Positions 1 to 10,608 of a stretch of 64,000 nt of DNA are shown piece by piece. The notes beneath the pieces were generated by a model that was given only the letters and a program-made list of their open reading frames with translations, made no database searches and was not told the DNA's origin. A program made the translations under genes and the position numbers. Numbering within the stretch: the first letter of the stretch is position 1; each line of letters begins with the position of its first letter. The DNA comes from Nocardioides sp. TF02-7 (lineage in GTDB: Bacteria; Actinomycetota; Actinomycetes; Propionibacteriales; Nocardioidaceae). The stretch is taken from contig NZ_CP092535.1 of the NCBI RefSeq assembly GCF_022437945.1, forward strand, positions 682,001 to 746,000, read 5' to 3'.

Positions 1-119
1 CGGTGTCGCAGCTGGTCTTCGTCTCCGCCCCTGACGCGCGGATGACATCGGCCCAGTTCGTCGACGTGACGCGCCGGGCGCTCGAGCGGCTCGCGAGCCT
101 GCCGCCGTACTCCCGCTGA
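1..119 (+). CDS. 3' end of an unrecognised gene
   Basis: The window opens inside a reading frame whose last 38 residues are visible (codons from base 3, stop TGA at 117-119). It ends in an Arg/Leu-rich helix-like stretch (TRRALERLASLPPYSR). No family can be named from so short a piece. It is followed by about 130 bases before the next start. Confidence 0.5.
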   Translation, partial: VSQLVFVSAPDARMTSAQFVDVTRRALERLASLPPYSR

Positions 120-249
120 CCGGTCCCGCAGGAATCGCCGGAACCGGTGCAACCGGGACGGGTCCCCGGGCGTACCACCATCGTCAGTGCAGATCCCGGG
201 CAGGTCGGCAGGTCCGACCGTCGCTCGCGGGACGGGAAAGGGGGACCTC

Positions 250-763
250 GTGGAACCGCACGAGTTCGACGAGCTCTACGCCACGTCGTTCCGCCGGATC
301 ACCAGCCAGGTCTACGCCATGATCGGCAACCTGGACGAGGCGACGGAGTGCGTGCAGGAGGCCTTCGCACGCGCCTGGGCCCACCGGCGGAAGCTCGACC
401 GGGCCGAGCACCCGGAGGCGTGGGTCCGCACCACGGCCTACCGGCTCGCCGTCAGCAGGTGGCGTCGCACCCGGCTGGCCCGACGGCCCCAGGACCGCGC
501 GCTCGGCGCGCGCACCGAGGCCCCCGCGGTCGACGAGTCGCACGTCGCCCTCGTCGCCGCGCTGCGGAAGCTGCCCGAGGCCCAGCGACAGGCGCTCGTC
601 CTGCACCACATCGCCGACCTGCCGGTCCACCAGATCGCCACCGAGGTCGGCGTCGCCGAGGGCACCGTCAAGGCCCGGCTGAGCCGTGGCCGGGCCGGCG
701 CTCGCCGCGCTGCTGGCCGACGACAACCCCGGCGGTCTCCAGGGAGGAGTGAGCCATGTCTGA
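250..763 (+). CDS. SigE-family ECF sigma factor (one frameshift)
   Basis: Extracytoplasmic-function RNA polymerase sigma factor of about 170 residues. Region 2 covers roughly residues 8-65 (VQEAFARAWAHRRKL, the core-binding and -10 contacts) and region 4 roughly 105-155 (LPEAQRQALVLHH, then AEGTVKARLSRGR, the -35 helix-turn-helix). The GTG at 250 follows a purine-rich GGAAAGGGGGA site. After RGRAG the sense moves to the next frame (ALAALLADDNPGG...), as if one G were extra near 690-698. The restored stop at 761-763 overlaps the start of the downstream membrane protein, the usual layout for an ECF factor and its regulator, so translation is probably coupled. Family assignment is firm; the target promoters are unknown. 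Confidence 0.85.
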
Positions 764-2171
764 CCCGATCGAGGAGCTCAACCGTCTCGGCGACGCGTTG
801 GAGGGGGCCCCGATGCCACTGCCCGCTTCCGAGATCCGCGCCCGCGGCGACCGGATCCGCCGGCGGCGCCACGCCGCCATCGCCGCGGGCAGCGCCTTCG
901 TCGTGGCCGCCGTGGCGGTGCCGGTGGTCGCGCTGACCGCCGGTGGGCCCGGGTCCCGCGACGACGACCTCGCTCCGCAGCCCTCCGTCACCGACCCCGT
1001 GCCCCGGGCGCCGCTGACCGCGGAGAACCTGCTGACCGACGACGACGCCGGCACGGCGTACGGCGGCGCCGGCGAGTGGCGCACCACCCACACCGGACCC
1101 GGCGACGGGCAAGACGTCTACCACCCCTGCGCGACCACGTCGCTGGCCCGCACCGGGGCCGACGCCGTGTTCCGGCGCAGCTTCACGCTGGAGCCCGCTC
1201 CGGCGTCCGGCGGCTGGATGACGGCGATCGTCGGCGAGTTCGCCGACGCGGACCGCGCGCGCTTCGTCTACACGGAGCTGACCGCGGAGCTCGGCGAGTG
1301 CCTGACCGGCGTCCCCGGGACCGGCTACGAGGTGGTGAGCGAGGAGCAGGTTGAGGTCGACGTCGACGCGGAGGCGCAGCGGATCCTGGCCACGTACGTC
1401 GCCGACGGCACCGAGGGGTTCGTCACCGCCATGGAGACCGGGCTGGTGCTCGCCGGCAACCGGCTCGAGGTCGTGGTCTCCGGGATCGGGGTGCAGGACC
1501 ACGAGACCGAGGACCCACCGATGGAGACCATCCTCCCGAAGGCGGCGGCGCGGCTCGTGCTCGGCCCCTCGGTCGACGCCGATGCCGACGACCCGGCTGC
1601 AGGGGCGGACCGCATCCCCGACTCGTTCCCGCTGACCGCGGGCTGGCCCGACGACAGCGAGGCCGAGCCCGGACCGGCCTTCGGCCTCACCGGGCCGTCC
1701 CGCGAGCTCGACGAGCTCGACCTGACCACCGCCTGCCGGGACCGGGTCGACGACCTCGCCCATCTCGACCGGCTGCACGCCCGCTGGTCGGACGTGGAGG
1801 ACGGGCGGGCCCGCCAGCTCACCCTCTACGCCACCGAGCAGGAGGCGCAGGCGGCCACGGCGATGCTGGTCGAGGCCTACCGGGCGTGCCCGGTGGCACC
1901 CGAGCGGGAGGACGGCTACGTCCCGCGGACCGAGGTGCGCGAGGTGGCGGCCGGCGACGAGGGCTGGGCCTTCCTCGAGAGCGACACCCTCGACGGGGCG
2001 CCGTCCACGTTCGGCGAGACGATCGTCGTCGTCCGCACGGGCGCGGCCGTCCTGGTGGTGGTGCACAGCGGCCACGCGGGCAACCCGCAGGGCAACGAGG
2101 ACGGCGCGGTCGCCGCCGCGGTCGACCAGGCGGCCGACGTACTCGCCGCGATGGCGGACCTCTCCGGCTGA
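756..2171 (+). CDS. sigma-associated single-pass membrane protein (putative anti-sigma factor)
   Basis: 471 residues, frame intact. A short charged N-terminal part is followed by an RRRR stop-transfer motif and one membrane segment (about residues 40-62), then a large external domain of about 400 residues made of two similar halves. Each half resembles a sensor-like domain with paired cysteines (HPCATTSL and TACRDRV). Its start overlaps the end of the sigma gene by 8 bases. The position argues for a regulator of that sigma factor, but no canonical zinc anti-sigma motif is visible, so the function is an inference from context. The stop codon is followed at once by the 32-bp repeat array. Confidence 0.65.
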   Translation: MSDPIEELNRLGDALEGAPMPLPASEIRARGDRIRRRRHAAIAAGSAFVVAAVAVPVVALTAGGPGSRDDDLAPQPSVTDPVPRAPLTAENLLTDDDAGTAYGGAGEWRTTHTGPGDGQDVYHPCATTSLARTGADAVFRRSFTLEPAPASGGWMTAIVGEFADADRARFVYTELTAELGECLTGVPGTGYEVVSEEQVEVDVDAEAQRILATYVADGTEGFVTAMETGLVLAGNRLEVVVSGIGVQDHETEDPPMETILPKAAARLVLGPSVDADADDPAAGADRIPDSFPLTAGWPDDSEAEPGPAFGLTGPSRELDELDLTTACRDRVDDLAHLDRLHARWSDVEDGRARQLTLYATEQEAQAATAMLVEAYRACPVAPEREDGYVPRTEVREVAAGDEGWAFLESDTLDGAPSTFGETIVVVRTGAAVLVVVHSGHAGNPQGNEDGAVAAAVDQAADVLAAMADLSG

Positions 2172-2267
2172 CCGACCCGGCGCATCTCCGCACGAAAACC
2201 CCGCCGACCCGGCGCATCTCCGCACGAAAAGCACGCCGACCCGGCGCATCTCCGCACGAAAAAGACG
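2172..2267 (+). repeat. three 32-bp tandem repeats directly after a stop codon
   Basis: Three units begin at 2172, 2204 and 2236. Each has the core GACCCGGCGCATCTCCGCA followed by CGAAAA and a 5-base spacer (CCCCG, GCACG, then a last unit running into GACG). The period is exactly 32. The first unit begins the base after TGA of the upstream gene. A fourth lattice position at 2268 falls inside the terminator stem. The same core recurs at 35154-35428. Confidence 0.9.
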
Positions 2268-2302
2268 CCGAGCCGTCCCGAGAAACGGGACGGCTCGGCG
2301 TC
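2264..2302. terminator. bidirectional hairpin terminator between convergent genes
   Basis: A perfect 17-bp stem (arms 2264-2280 and 2286-2302) with loop AGAAA. It lies between the + strand membrane-protein gene and the end of sucD on the - strand. On the - strand there is no long T-run, but an A-run at 2257-2263 gives a U-tract for transcripts coming from sucD. Confidence 0.8.
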
Positions 2303-2326
2303 GTCAGCTCGCCGGAACGAGCCGGC

Positions 2327-3208
<882 letters not shown>

Positions 3209-3232
3209 CTGCTCTATCCGTCCTTCCGCGGC

Positions 3233-4409
3233 TCAGGCGCCCTGAGCGGTGTGTGCCAGCTCGGCGGCCTTGTCCGCGGCGCCGTCCATGGTGTCGACCT
3301 GGGTGACGAGCGGGTGGTCGAGCTCGTCGAGGATCCTGCGGCCCTCGGCGACGTTGTTGCCGTCGAGACGTACGACGAGCGGCTTGGTCGCCGCGTCGCC
3401 GAGGATCTCGAGCGCGCCCTTGATGCCGTTGGCGACCTCGTCGCACGCGGTGATGCCGCCGAAGACGTTGACGAACACCGACGTGACGTCCGGGTCGTTG
3501 AGGATCACGTCGAGGCCGTTGGCCATCACCTCGGCGTTGGCGCCGCCGCCGATGTCGAGGAAGTTGGCGGGCTTCACGCCGCCGTGCTTCTCCCCCGGCG
3601 TACGCGACGACGTCGAGGGTCGACATGACCAGCCCGGCGCCGTTGCCGATGATGCCGACCTGGCCGTCGAGCTTGACGTAGTTGAGGTTGAGGTCCTTGG
3701 CCTTCGCCTCGAGCGGGTCGGCCTCCTCGCGGATGACGAACGCCTCGTGGTCGGGGTGGCGGACCTCGGAGGCGTTGTCGTCGAGCGACACCTTGCCGTC
3801 GAGCGCCTCGAGCTTGTCGCCGGCCAGCCGCGCGAGCGGGTTGACCTCCACGAGGGTGGCGTCCTCCTCGACGAAGACCTTGTAGAGCGCCTGGATCAGC
3901 GCGACGGCCTGCTCGAGCACCGGCTCGGGGAACTTGGCCTCGGTCGCGATCTCGCGGGCCTTCGCCTCGTCGACGCCGGTCCCGGGGTCGACCGGGATCT
4001 GCTTGACAGCGTCGGGGTTGGTCTTGGCGACCTCCTCGATCTCGACGCCGCCCTCGACGGAGGCGATGCAGAGGTACTGCCGGTTGGCGCGGTCGAGCAG
4101 GAACGAGAAGTAGTACTCCTCCTCGATGCTGGCCGCCGGCGCGATCAGGACGCGGTTGACCGTGAGCCCCTTGATCTGCATGCCGAGGATTGCGGTGGCG
4201 TGCTCGAACGCCTCGTCCGGGGTCTTCGCGAGCTTGACGCCGCCCGCCTTGCCCCGGCCGCCGGCCTTGACCTGTGCCTTGACGACGACGACGCCGAGCT
4301 GCTCCGCGGCCGCCCTCGCCTCTTCGGGGGTGGTGGCGACGATGCCCTGGGTCACCGGCACACCGTGCTTGGCGAAGAGCTCCTTCGCCTGGTACTCCAT
4401 CAGGTCCAC
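3233..4409 (-). CDS. sucC: succinate-CoA ligase, beta subunit (one frameshift)
   Basis: ATP-grasp subunit partnering SucD. The N-terminal part ([13 protein letters not shown]) and the C-terminal part ([12 protein letters not shown] through AHTAQGA) lie in different frames; the switch is at the G-run near 3590-3595, where one G appears extra ([14 protein letters not shown] is expected). Restored length is about 391 residues, typical for the family. The GTG at 4409 is preferred because an AAGGA site lies 8 bases upstream and the actinobacterial family starts with DLMEYQA or a close variant; the ATG at 4400 is the alternative. Confidence 0.93.
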
Positions 4410-4696
4410 TGATCCATGTCCTTGCTGGTCGGGGTGCGGGCTCGCTTCCTGCGGGTCCCCGGGCACCCTAGTCCGGCCGACGTACGCCCGACGAGGGTCC
4501 CCACCCCCGACGTGACCGGGCTAACACGTTCATCGAAGAGTTTCCGGGCAGGTGGCCGATCCGTTAGTGTCTCCACGTTCGTTTCACCCGGCCGTCATCC
4601 GGCGGCCACCTCGACAGTGGATCCGTGGGGGTCAGCTCCGGCGAGGGGTGCGGTGGAGCGAGGGACCAGATCGTCGACACGGGGACACTTCAGCCG
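4410..4696. other. divergent intergenic region between sucC and the M23 gene
   Basis: About 287 bases. A TAGTGT hexamer near 4565-4570 could be a -10 element for the M23 gene, which would leave a leader of about 125 bases rich in G runs. No riboswitch consensus could be matched with confidence. Confidence 0.3.
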
Positions 4697-5736
4697 ATGG
4701 GCAACCACCGAGCGGACCGCCGCGCTGGGTCGCGACGACGCTCGGAGCAGGCAGAGCGGTACGTCGGTCGACGTGTCGCGGGCCGTTCCGAGCCGAGCAC
4801 TCCTCCCGCGAAGGTCCCCGTCGCTGCTGCGGCCGCGCAGCCCGCGCTGCCGGCGGCGCCCGTCCTCGCCACGGAGACCGTGACGCACCCCGCCGTCGTG
4901 CTGGCCGCCTCCGACGCGACCACCACCGGCTCGCTGAAGCCGGCCGTCCCAGGCAAGCGCCGGGCCGTGAAGCCCGCCGCCCGCACCGCGTTGTTCCGGG
5001 GGCTGCCGACGATGCCGGTCGTCGCCGGCGTGGCCACGCTCGCGGTGTCCGCGGGCGGCGTGCTGACCTCCACCCAGCAGCCCGCCCTGGTGGGCGCCGA
5101 CTCCAGCCGGATCGCCGCGCCCAACGCCGCCACCGGCACCAGCGGGACCGGCATCCACAGCGAGGTCGAGCGCTCCCCGTCGTGAGCCGCGACTCCGACC
5201 GCGACGCGCTCGAGGACGCCAGCAGCGTCGACCTGGTCCAGGAGGTCGAGCAGCAGGCCGAGCAGCGCAACGCCGCGCTCGGCGAGCTGGCCGAGCAGGC
5301 GGAGAAGGAAGCCAAGCAGATCAACCTCAACCGGTGGGTGCTGCCGGTCGCGGAGGGCGTCTACCGGCTCAGCGCCGAGTTCGGCCAGGCCGGCGGCTAC
5401 TGGTCGAGCGGCTACCACACCGGCCTCGACTTCGCCGCCCCCAGCGGCACCCAGATCCGGTCGGTGGCCAACGGCGTCGTGACCGAGACCGGCTACGACG
5501 GCGCCTACGGCAACAAGACGGTGATCACGCTCGAGGACGGCACCGAGATCTGGTACTGCCACCAGACCGCGTTCGCCATCTCCGAGGGCGACACGGTCAC
5601 CGCCGGCCAGCTGATCGGCTACGTCGGCTCCACCGGCAACTCGACCGGCCCCCACCTGCACCTCGAGGTGCGGCCCGGCGGCGGAGACCCGACCGACCCG
5701 TACGCCGCCCTGTCGGTCAACGGCGTCACGCCGTAG
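4697..5736 (+). CDS. secreted M23-family peptidoglycan endopeptidase (one frameshift)
   Basis: Zinc metallopeptidase likely cutting peptidoglycan cross-bridges. About 346 residues after repair. An Arg-rich N-terminus (MGNHRADRR) is followed by a membrane or signal segment (about residues 105-125), a coiled-coil stretch (VEQQAEQRNAALGELAEQ) and a C-terminal LytM domain with the zinc motif HTGLD and the catalytic HLHLEV. The sense jumps frame in the C-run near 5173-5176, where one C seems missing (SEVERSPVVSRDS expected). Divergent from sucC, as in Mycobacterium, where an M23 gene also lies between uvrD1 and sucC. Confidence 0.9.
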
Positions 5737-5775
5737 GGCTCGGTCCGCCGGCTCGGTCGAGCCGGGCGGTCGCCC

Positions 5776-5964
5776 TCAGTTGCGGAGCGCCTCCGCGAGG
5801 TGGGGGACGTCGACCATGTCCGCGCGCGCGGCGATCGCCACGTCGAAGGCGCGCTCCAGCACCTCGTGAACCTGGTGAAGCAGCTCACCCCCTGCGCGCG
5901 CCGTCGCGACGACGTGCTCGATCAGGTCCTCAGCCATCTGGTCGAGGTGCTGGGCGACCAGCAT
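5776..5964 (-). CDS. small hypothetical protein
   Basis: 62 residues, helical and acidic (MLVAQHLDQMAEDLIEHVV...). The same frame reads well further upstream (TLKAAHPDVRDRIPDA) but no start codon is seen before a stop, so the gene may be a fragment or use a start hidden by an indel. It is not recognised. It lies convergent to the M23 gene, just before the SOS promoter of the HNH gene. Confidence 0.35.
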   Translation of the reverse strand: MLVAQHLDQMAEDLIEHVVATARAGGELLHQVHEVLERAFDVAIAARADMVDVPHLAEALRN

Positions 5965-6058
5965 GGCATCGGGGATCCGGTCGCGGACGTCCGGGTGGGC
6001 GGCCTTCAGGGTGGCGGGGGGCGCTGGAGGGGCAGCGTGAGAAAGTTCGTCGCACCTC

Positions 6059-6088
6059 TTGTGTTCGAACGTTTGTTCGATTTATAAT
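6059..6088 (+). promoter_or_regulatory. LexA-type SOS box inside a sigma-70-like promoter
   Basis: A perfect inverted repeat, TCGAAC (6065-6070), GTTT, GTTCGA (6075-6080), matches the actinobacterial LexA operator TCGAAC-N4-GTTCGA. It fills the spacer between TTGTGT (6059-6064) and TATAAT (6083-6088), 18 bases apart, so bound LexA would block RNA polymerase. It drives the HNH gene starting at 6272 with a leader of about 175 bases. Confidence 0.85.
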
Positions 6089-6271
6089 GGGTGCAGGTCG
6101 CGGACCGGAGCCCCTTCTGGGGGAGGAGGAAAGCGACCGAGTTCTGCGAATCGGACCAACTGTCGCCACCTGCTTCCCACGGCGGGTGGATGTGTCATTG
6201 CGCCTGTGAGTGCCTCCGGCAGGATGACTGTGGAAACACACTCGTCTGCCCTGCCTTGGAGAAGGTTCTCG

Positions 6272-7628
6272 ATGTCGCACTCCCCCACCACCGGCACCCA
6301 CCCGGTGCTGGCCTGCGCCCGGCAGGTGAGCGCGGCGCTGGACGAGGTGGCCGGGGTGGAGGCGACGTTCATGCCCACCGCGGCAAAGGCGGCGGCGATC
6401 ACCGAGCTGCACCGGGCCGAGCAGCGGCTCAAGGCACTGCGGCTGAAGGTCATGGCCGCCTCCAGTGATGTGGCGGCCGAGAACGCAGCGCCGGATGTCG
6501 GGACCTGGTTGGCGCACGAGGTCAACGCCGATCTGCGTGACGCTCGGGCCGACCAGCGGCTCGCGAAGGCACTCGACGACCGGTTCCCCGTCATCGCGGC
6601 GGCGTTCGCCGACGGCCGGGTCTCGGAGGAGCAGGCGTGGGTGATCGTCCGCGCCGTCGACGCCCTCCCCAAACGAGTCGGAACCCAGGTCAAAGCCGAC
6701 GCCGAGGAAACCCTCGTCGACTGCGCCGCCCAGTTCACCCCCACCCAGCTCCGCATCCTCGGCCGACACATCCTGCACGTGGTCGCACCCGAGATCGCCG
6801 ACGAAGAGGACGCGAAGAAGCTGGCCGAGGAAGAAGCCACCGCCGAAGAACGGTCCCGGCTCTCGATCCGCGACCTCGGCGACGGGACGTCTCGGATCTC
6901 CGGAATCATCCCCCACCCCCGCGGCGAAGCGATTGGACACCTACCTCGACGCCCTCACCAGCCCCCGCCACCGCGGCCCCGGGACCGTCGAGGACGAGAA
7001 CCAGGACACCGACACCGACACGGCGCCGTTGGAGCCGACGACGACCGAGCTTCCCGATGGGACCGAGATCCTCGGGTGTCACGAGGAGGGCGACCGGATC
7101 CCCCTACCCCAGAAGCGCGCCCTCGCGTTCTGCGCCCTGCTGGAGCGGCTCGACCCCGGCCGGCTCCCCGAGCACGGCGGTGACGCCACCACCGTCCTGG
7201 TCACCGTCACCCTCGAGGATCTGCGTTCCGAGCTCGGTGTCGCCGGGCTCGTCGAGCCCGACCTGGAGCACGGACCGAACCTGACCGCCGCCGAGGTCCG
7301 CCGCCTGGCCTGCAACGCCGCCATCATCCCCGCCGTCCTCGGCACCGACAGCGAGGTCCTCGACCTCGGCCGCACCCGCCGCCTCTTCACCCCAGCCCAG
7401 CGGAAGCTGATCCGAGTCCGCGACAAACGATGCCGCGCCAAAGGCTGCCGGGTGAAACCGCAGTGGTGCGAGATCCACCACCTCCACCCCTGGAGAGGCG
7501 GCGGATCCACCGACCCCGACAACGGGATCTGCCTGTGCGCCTACCACCACCGGCTCATCGAGAACCCGGCTTATGAGCACCGACGCCTGCCCGACGGCGA
7601 CCTGCTCATCACCAAACGACGAACCTGA
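6272..7628 (+). CDS. DUF222/HNH endonuclease-family protein (one frameshift)
   Basis: About 451 residues. The N-terminal two thirds is a DUF222 domain (helical, from LACARQVSAALDEVAG onward); the C-terminus is an HNH nuclease domain of the CRAKGC...CEIHHLHPW...N...CAYHH type, with the catalytic HH, Asn and His and zinc cysteines present. The ATG at 6272 has a GGAGAAGG site 6 bases upstream. The frame shifts at the C-run near 6914-6918 (one C extra; HPAAKRLDTYLDAL expected). These proteins form the multicopy 13E12-type family of actinobacteria; the target and role are not established. The SOS promoter and flanking repeats suggest a selfish or damage-induced element. Confidence 0.85.
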
Positions 7629-7672
7629 CCCCCCGCCCCCGCGAGGCGCCAGGGCGCCGGAACCTAGAAATC

Positions 7673-7935
7673 ACCTTCTTCTCCTGGACCGCGACCACAA
7701 GGGTCGACCCGGAGCAACCCGGCAGCGACCCGCGGGTCGCAACCAGGTGCCTCGACCCCCGCGGCGAGCGCCCACGCCCGTCCGTTCGTCCCTGCGTGAC
7801 CCGACAACGACCCGCCGCGCCCCGACGACAGCGACCCCCAGCTGACCAGACCCTTAGGGTGCGCTCCCCCGGCACCAGGTGCCAGCCCAGCGCAACCCAA
7901 CACCCCTTTCCCTCCTCGGAGCCCCTCCACGACCG
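7673..7935. repeat. direct repeat, copy 1
   Basis: Shares with copy 2 the stretches CGACCCGCGGGTCG (a 14-bp palindrome), AACCAGGTGCCTCGACCCC and the closing CTCCTCGGAG. Contains a hairpin at 7859-7895 whose outer stem has lost pairing on its 3' side (GTGCGCT against AGCGCAA). Confidence 0.75.
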
Positions 7936-8190
7936 CCTCCTTCTCGACCGCAACCGCCGGGGTCGACCCGAAGCCACCCGGCAGCGACCCGCGGGTCGCA
8001 ACCAGGTGCCTCGACCCCCGCGGCGAGCGCCCACGCCTGGCCGTTCGTCCCACCACGACCCACGACCACCCGCCGCGCGTACGACAAGCACGACACCAGG
8101 CCACCAGACCCTTAGCGTGCGCTCCACCGGCACCAGGTGCCGGCCCAGCGCACCCCAAACGCCGATCACTCCTCGGAGACGCCTCCGGCC
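7936..8190. repeat. direct repeat, copy 2
   Basis: Copy displaced 258-259 bases from copy 1. Its hairpin at 8117-8153 is intact: GTGCGCT pairs with AGCGCAC and CCGGCACC with GGTGCCGG around a single A. It ends just before the stop codon of pcrA. Confidence 0.75.
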
Positions 8191-8203
8191 TGTCCCGCGC
8201 CGC

Positions 8204-10608
8204 TCAGAGCTTCTCCACCGGCGCGTACCTCAGCAGCAGCCGCTTCTGCCCCTCCGTGCCGAAGTCGATCGACGCGACGGACTTGTCGCCCTGGCCCTCG
8301 ACCGAGACGACGGTGCCGAGGCCGAACGAGTCGTGGGTGACCCGGTCGCCGGGGGCGAGCACGGGGATCGCCCGGCTGGGCTTCGCCTTGGCGGCGGCGT
8401 CGGCGCGGGCTGCGGCGGCGGTGAAGTTGCGGCGGCCCGAGGCGGTGGGGGCGCCGAGGCGCGTGCCCCCGGAGTCGGCGTCCAGGTCACGAGCGAACGT
8501 CGGCCGCGACCAGCGGGTCTGGTCGGCCTCGGTGCGGCGCCAGTCGACGAGGTCGATCGGGAGCTCGCTGAGGAAGCGGGAGGCGGGATTGTGGGCGGGC
8601 GCCCCCCAGGCGGAGCGGACGACGGCGCGGGGAGACGTAGAGCCGCTGGCGGGCGCGGGTGATGCCGACGTAGGCGAGCCGCCGCTCCTCCTCCAGCTCG
8701 GGGCGGTCGCCGAGCGCCCGGGAGTGGGGGAACACGCCGTCCTCGAGGCCGGTGAGGAAGACGACGGGGAACTCCAGGCCCTTGGCGGTGTGGAGCGTCA
8801 TCAGCGTCACGACGCCCTGGTCCTCGACCGCCTCCGGGTCCTCGGGGTCGGCCTGGTCGGGGATCTGGTCGGCGTCGGCCACCAGGGCGACCCGCTCGAG
8901 GAAGTCGCCGAGACCCGGCTCGACGAGGCCGGCGTCGACGTCGGCGGGGTCGGCCGACGGGCCGGCGACGGGGTCCTCGGCGAACTCTCGTGCGACGGCG
9001 ACCAGCTCACCGAGGTTCTCGACGCGGGTGGCGTCCTGCGGGTCGGTCGACGCCTCCAGGGAGGCGAGGTAGCCCGAGCGGTCGAGGACCGTCTCCAGGA
9101 TCACGTCGGGCCGCTCCCCCGCCGCCACCATCGACTGCAGCTCGGTCACCATGCCGACGAACGACTCGATGTTGCTCTGGCTGCGGGTGGCCAGGCCGGG
9201 CGCCTCGTCGGCGCGCTGCAGCGCCTCCCAGAACGTGATCCGCTCGCGGGTGGCGAGCTCGTTGACGCTCTCGACGGCACGGTCGCCGATGCCGCGGCGC
9301 GGCGTGTTGAGGATCCGGCGGAGGGAGACCTGGTCGTCGGGGTTGACGAGCATCCGCAGGTAGGCGAGCGCGTCGCGGACCTCGCGCCGCTCGTAGAAGC
9401 GCACACCGCCGACGACCTTGTAGGGCATCCCGGTGCGGATGAAGATCTCCTCGAACACCCGGGACTGGGCGTTGGTGCGGTAGAACACCGCGACGTCGCC
9501 GGGGCGCTGCCCGCCGTCGGTCAGCTTGTCGATCTCGTCGGAGACGAACCGGGCCTCGTCGTGCTCGTCGTCGGCGACGTAGCCGACGATCCGCTCGCCC
9601 CTCGCCCGCGTCGGACCACAGCCGCTTCGCCTTGCGGCCCTGGTTGTGGCCGATCACGGCGTTGGCGGCGGTGAGGATCGTCTGCGTGGAGCGGTAGTTC
9701 TGCTCGAGCAGGATCGTCCGCGCGTCGGGGAAGTCCTTCTCGAAGTCGAGGATGTTGCGGATGTCGGCGCCGCGGAAGGCGTAGATCGACTGGTCGGCGT
9801 CGCCGACGACCATGAGCTCGGCCGGCGGCACCCGCTCGTCGGCCTCCTCGGCGGGCGCGGCGTCGTACGACGGCTCGAGGTGCTCCTCGAGGTCCTGGCC
9901 GCAGAGCTGGTGGATCAGGGCGTACTGCGCGTGGTTGGTGTCCTGGTACTCGTCGACCAGCACGTGCCGGAACCGGCGGCGGTAGGTCTCGCGGATCTCG
10001 GGGCGCTCCTGGAACAGCCGCACCGTCTCCATGATCAGGTCGTCGAAGTCGAACGCGTTGGCCTCGCGCAGCCGCCGCTGGTAGAGCTCGTACGCCGCGG
10101 CGTAGCTCTCCTCGATCGTGTTACGGGCGTCGGCCTTGACCTCCTCGGGGTCGCGGAGCTCGTTCTTGTGCCCGCTGATCACGTGGAGGACCGGGCCCGG
10201 CTGGTAGCGGCGCGGGTCGAGGTCGAGGTCCTGCAGGACGAGCGTGATCAGCCGCTTCTGGTCCTGCGCGTCGTAGATGGAGAAGTTGGACCGCACGCCC
10301 ACGTGCTCGGCCTCCTTGCGGAGGATCCGGACGCAGGCGGAGTGGAAGGTGCTCACCCACATCACGCGGGCCCGGTTGCCGACCAGGTCGGCGACCCGCT
10401 CCTTCATCTCGGCCGCGGCCTTGTTGGTGAAGGTGATGGCGAGGATCGAGCCCGGGTGGGCCTTGCGCTCGCTGATCAGCCACGCGATCCGGCGGGTGAG
10501 GACGCGGGTCTTGCCGGAGCCGGCGCCGGCGACCACCAGCAGCGGCGGCCCCGCGTGGGTGACCGCGTCCTGCTGGGGACCGTTGAGACCCTCGAGGAGC
10601 GGGTGCAT
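8204..10608 (-). CDS. pcrA: UvrD/PcrA-family ATP-dependent DNA helicase (two frameshifts)
   Basis: SF1A 3'-5' helicase in repair and replication restart, about 800 residues. Motifs in order: GAGSGKT (Walker A), TFTNKAAAEM, DEYQDTN (II), VGDADQSIY (III), QNYRST (IV), TLHTAKGLEF (V), YVGITRAR (VI), and a C-terminal tail ending GTEGQKRLLLRYAPVEKL. Two single-base gains break it, a G near 9600 (EGERIVGYV expected) and a C near 8632 (YVSRAVVRSAWGAP expected). The ATG at 10608 overlaps the stop of the upstream gene by one base (TGATG). Confidence 0.95.

Larger units (their letters stand above)
7629..8203. other. 575-bp non-coding region between HNH gene and pcrA
   Basis: It holds two diverged direct copies of a unit of about 258 bp, each with strong palindromes. 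Open frames cross it on both strands, but they repeat the same motifs and carry no recognisable start site or domain. Both flanking genes end here (convergent). Confidence 0.7.

Noticed and set aside
250..763. Programmed frameshifting in the sigma factor and other genes
   Set aside because: The shifts occur in about 30 unrelated genes at plain G/C runs, in both directions, without stimulatory structures.
438..2249. 603-codon open frame on the - strand over the sigma and membrane-protein genes
   Set aside because: Long antisense frames are expected at this GC content. The + strand frames have family motifs, coupled starts and ribosome sites; this one has none.
4560..4696. c-di-AMP (ydaO) riboswitch upstream of the M23 peptidase
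   Set aside because: Such switches often precede peptidoglycan hydrolases, and the G-rich leader looked promising, but the conserved blocks could not be matched by eye. A covariance-model search would decide.
7609..8169. Open frames on the - strand across the 258-bp repeats
   Set aside because: The predicted proteins only repeat the DNA duplication (GCDPRVAAG twice) and lack start sites or domains.
6272..8203. Insertion sequence or IscB-type HNH system
   Set aside because: No transposase, RuvC motif or terminal inverted repeats were seen. The nuclease is of DUF222/HNH type.
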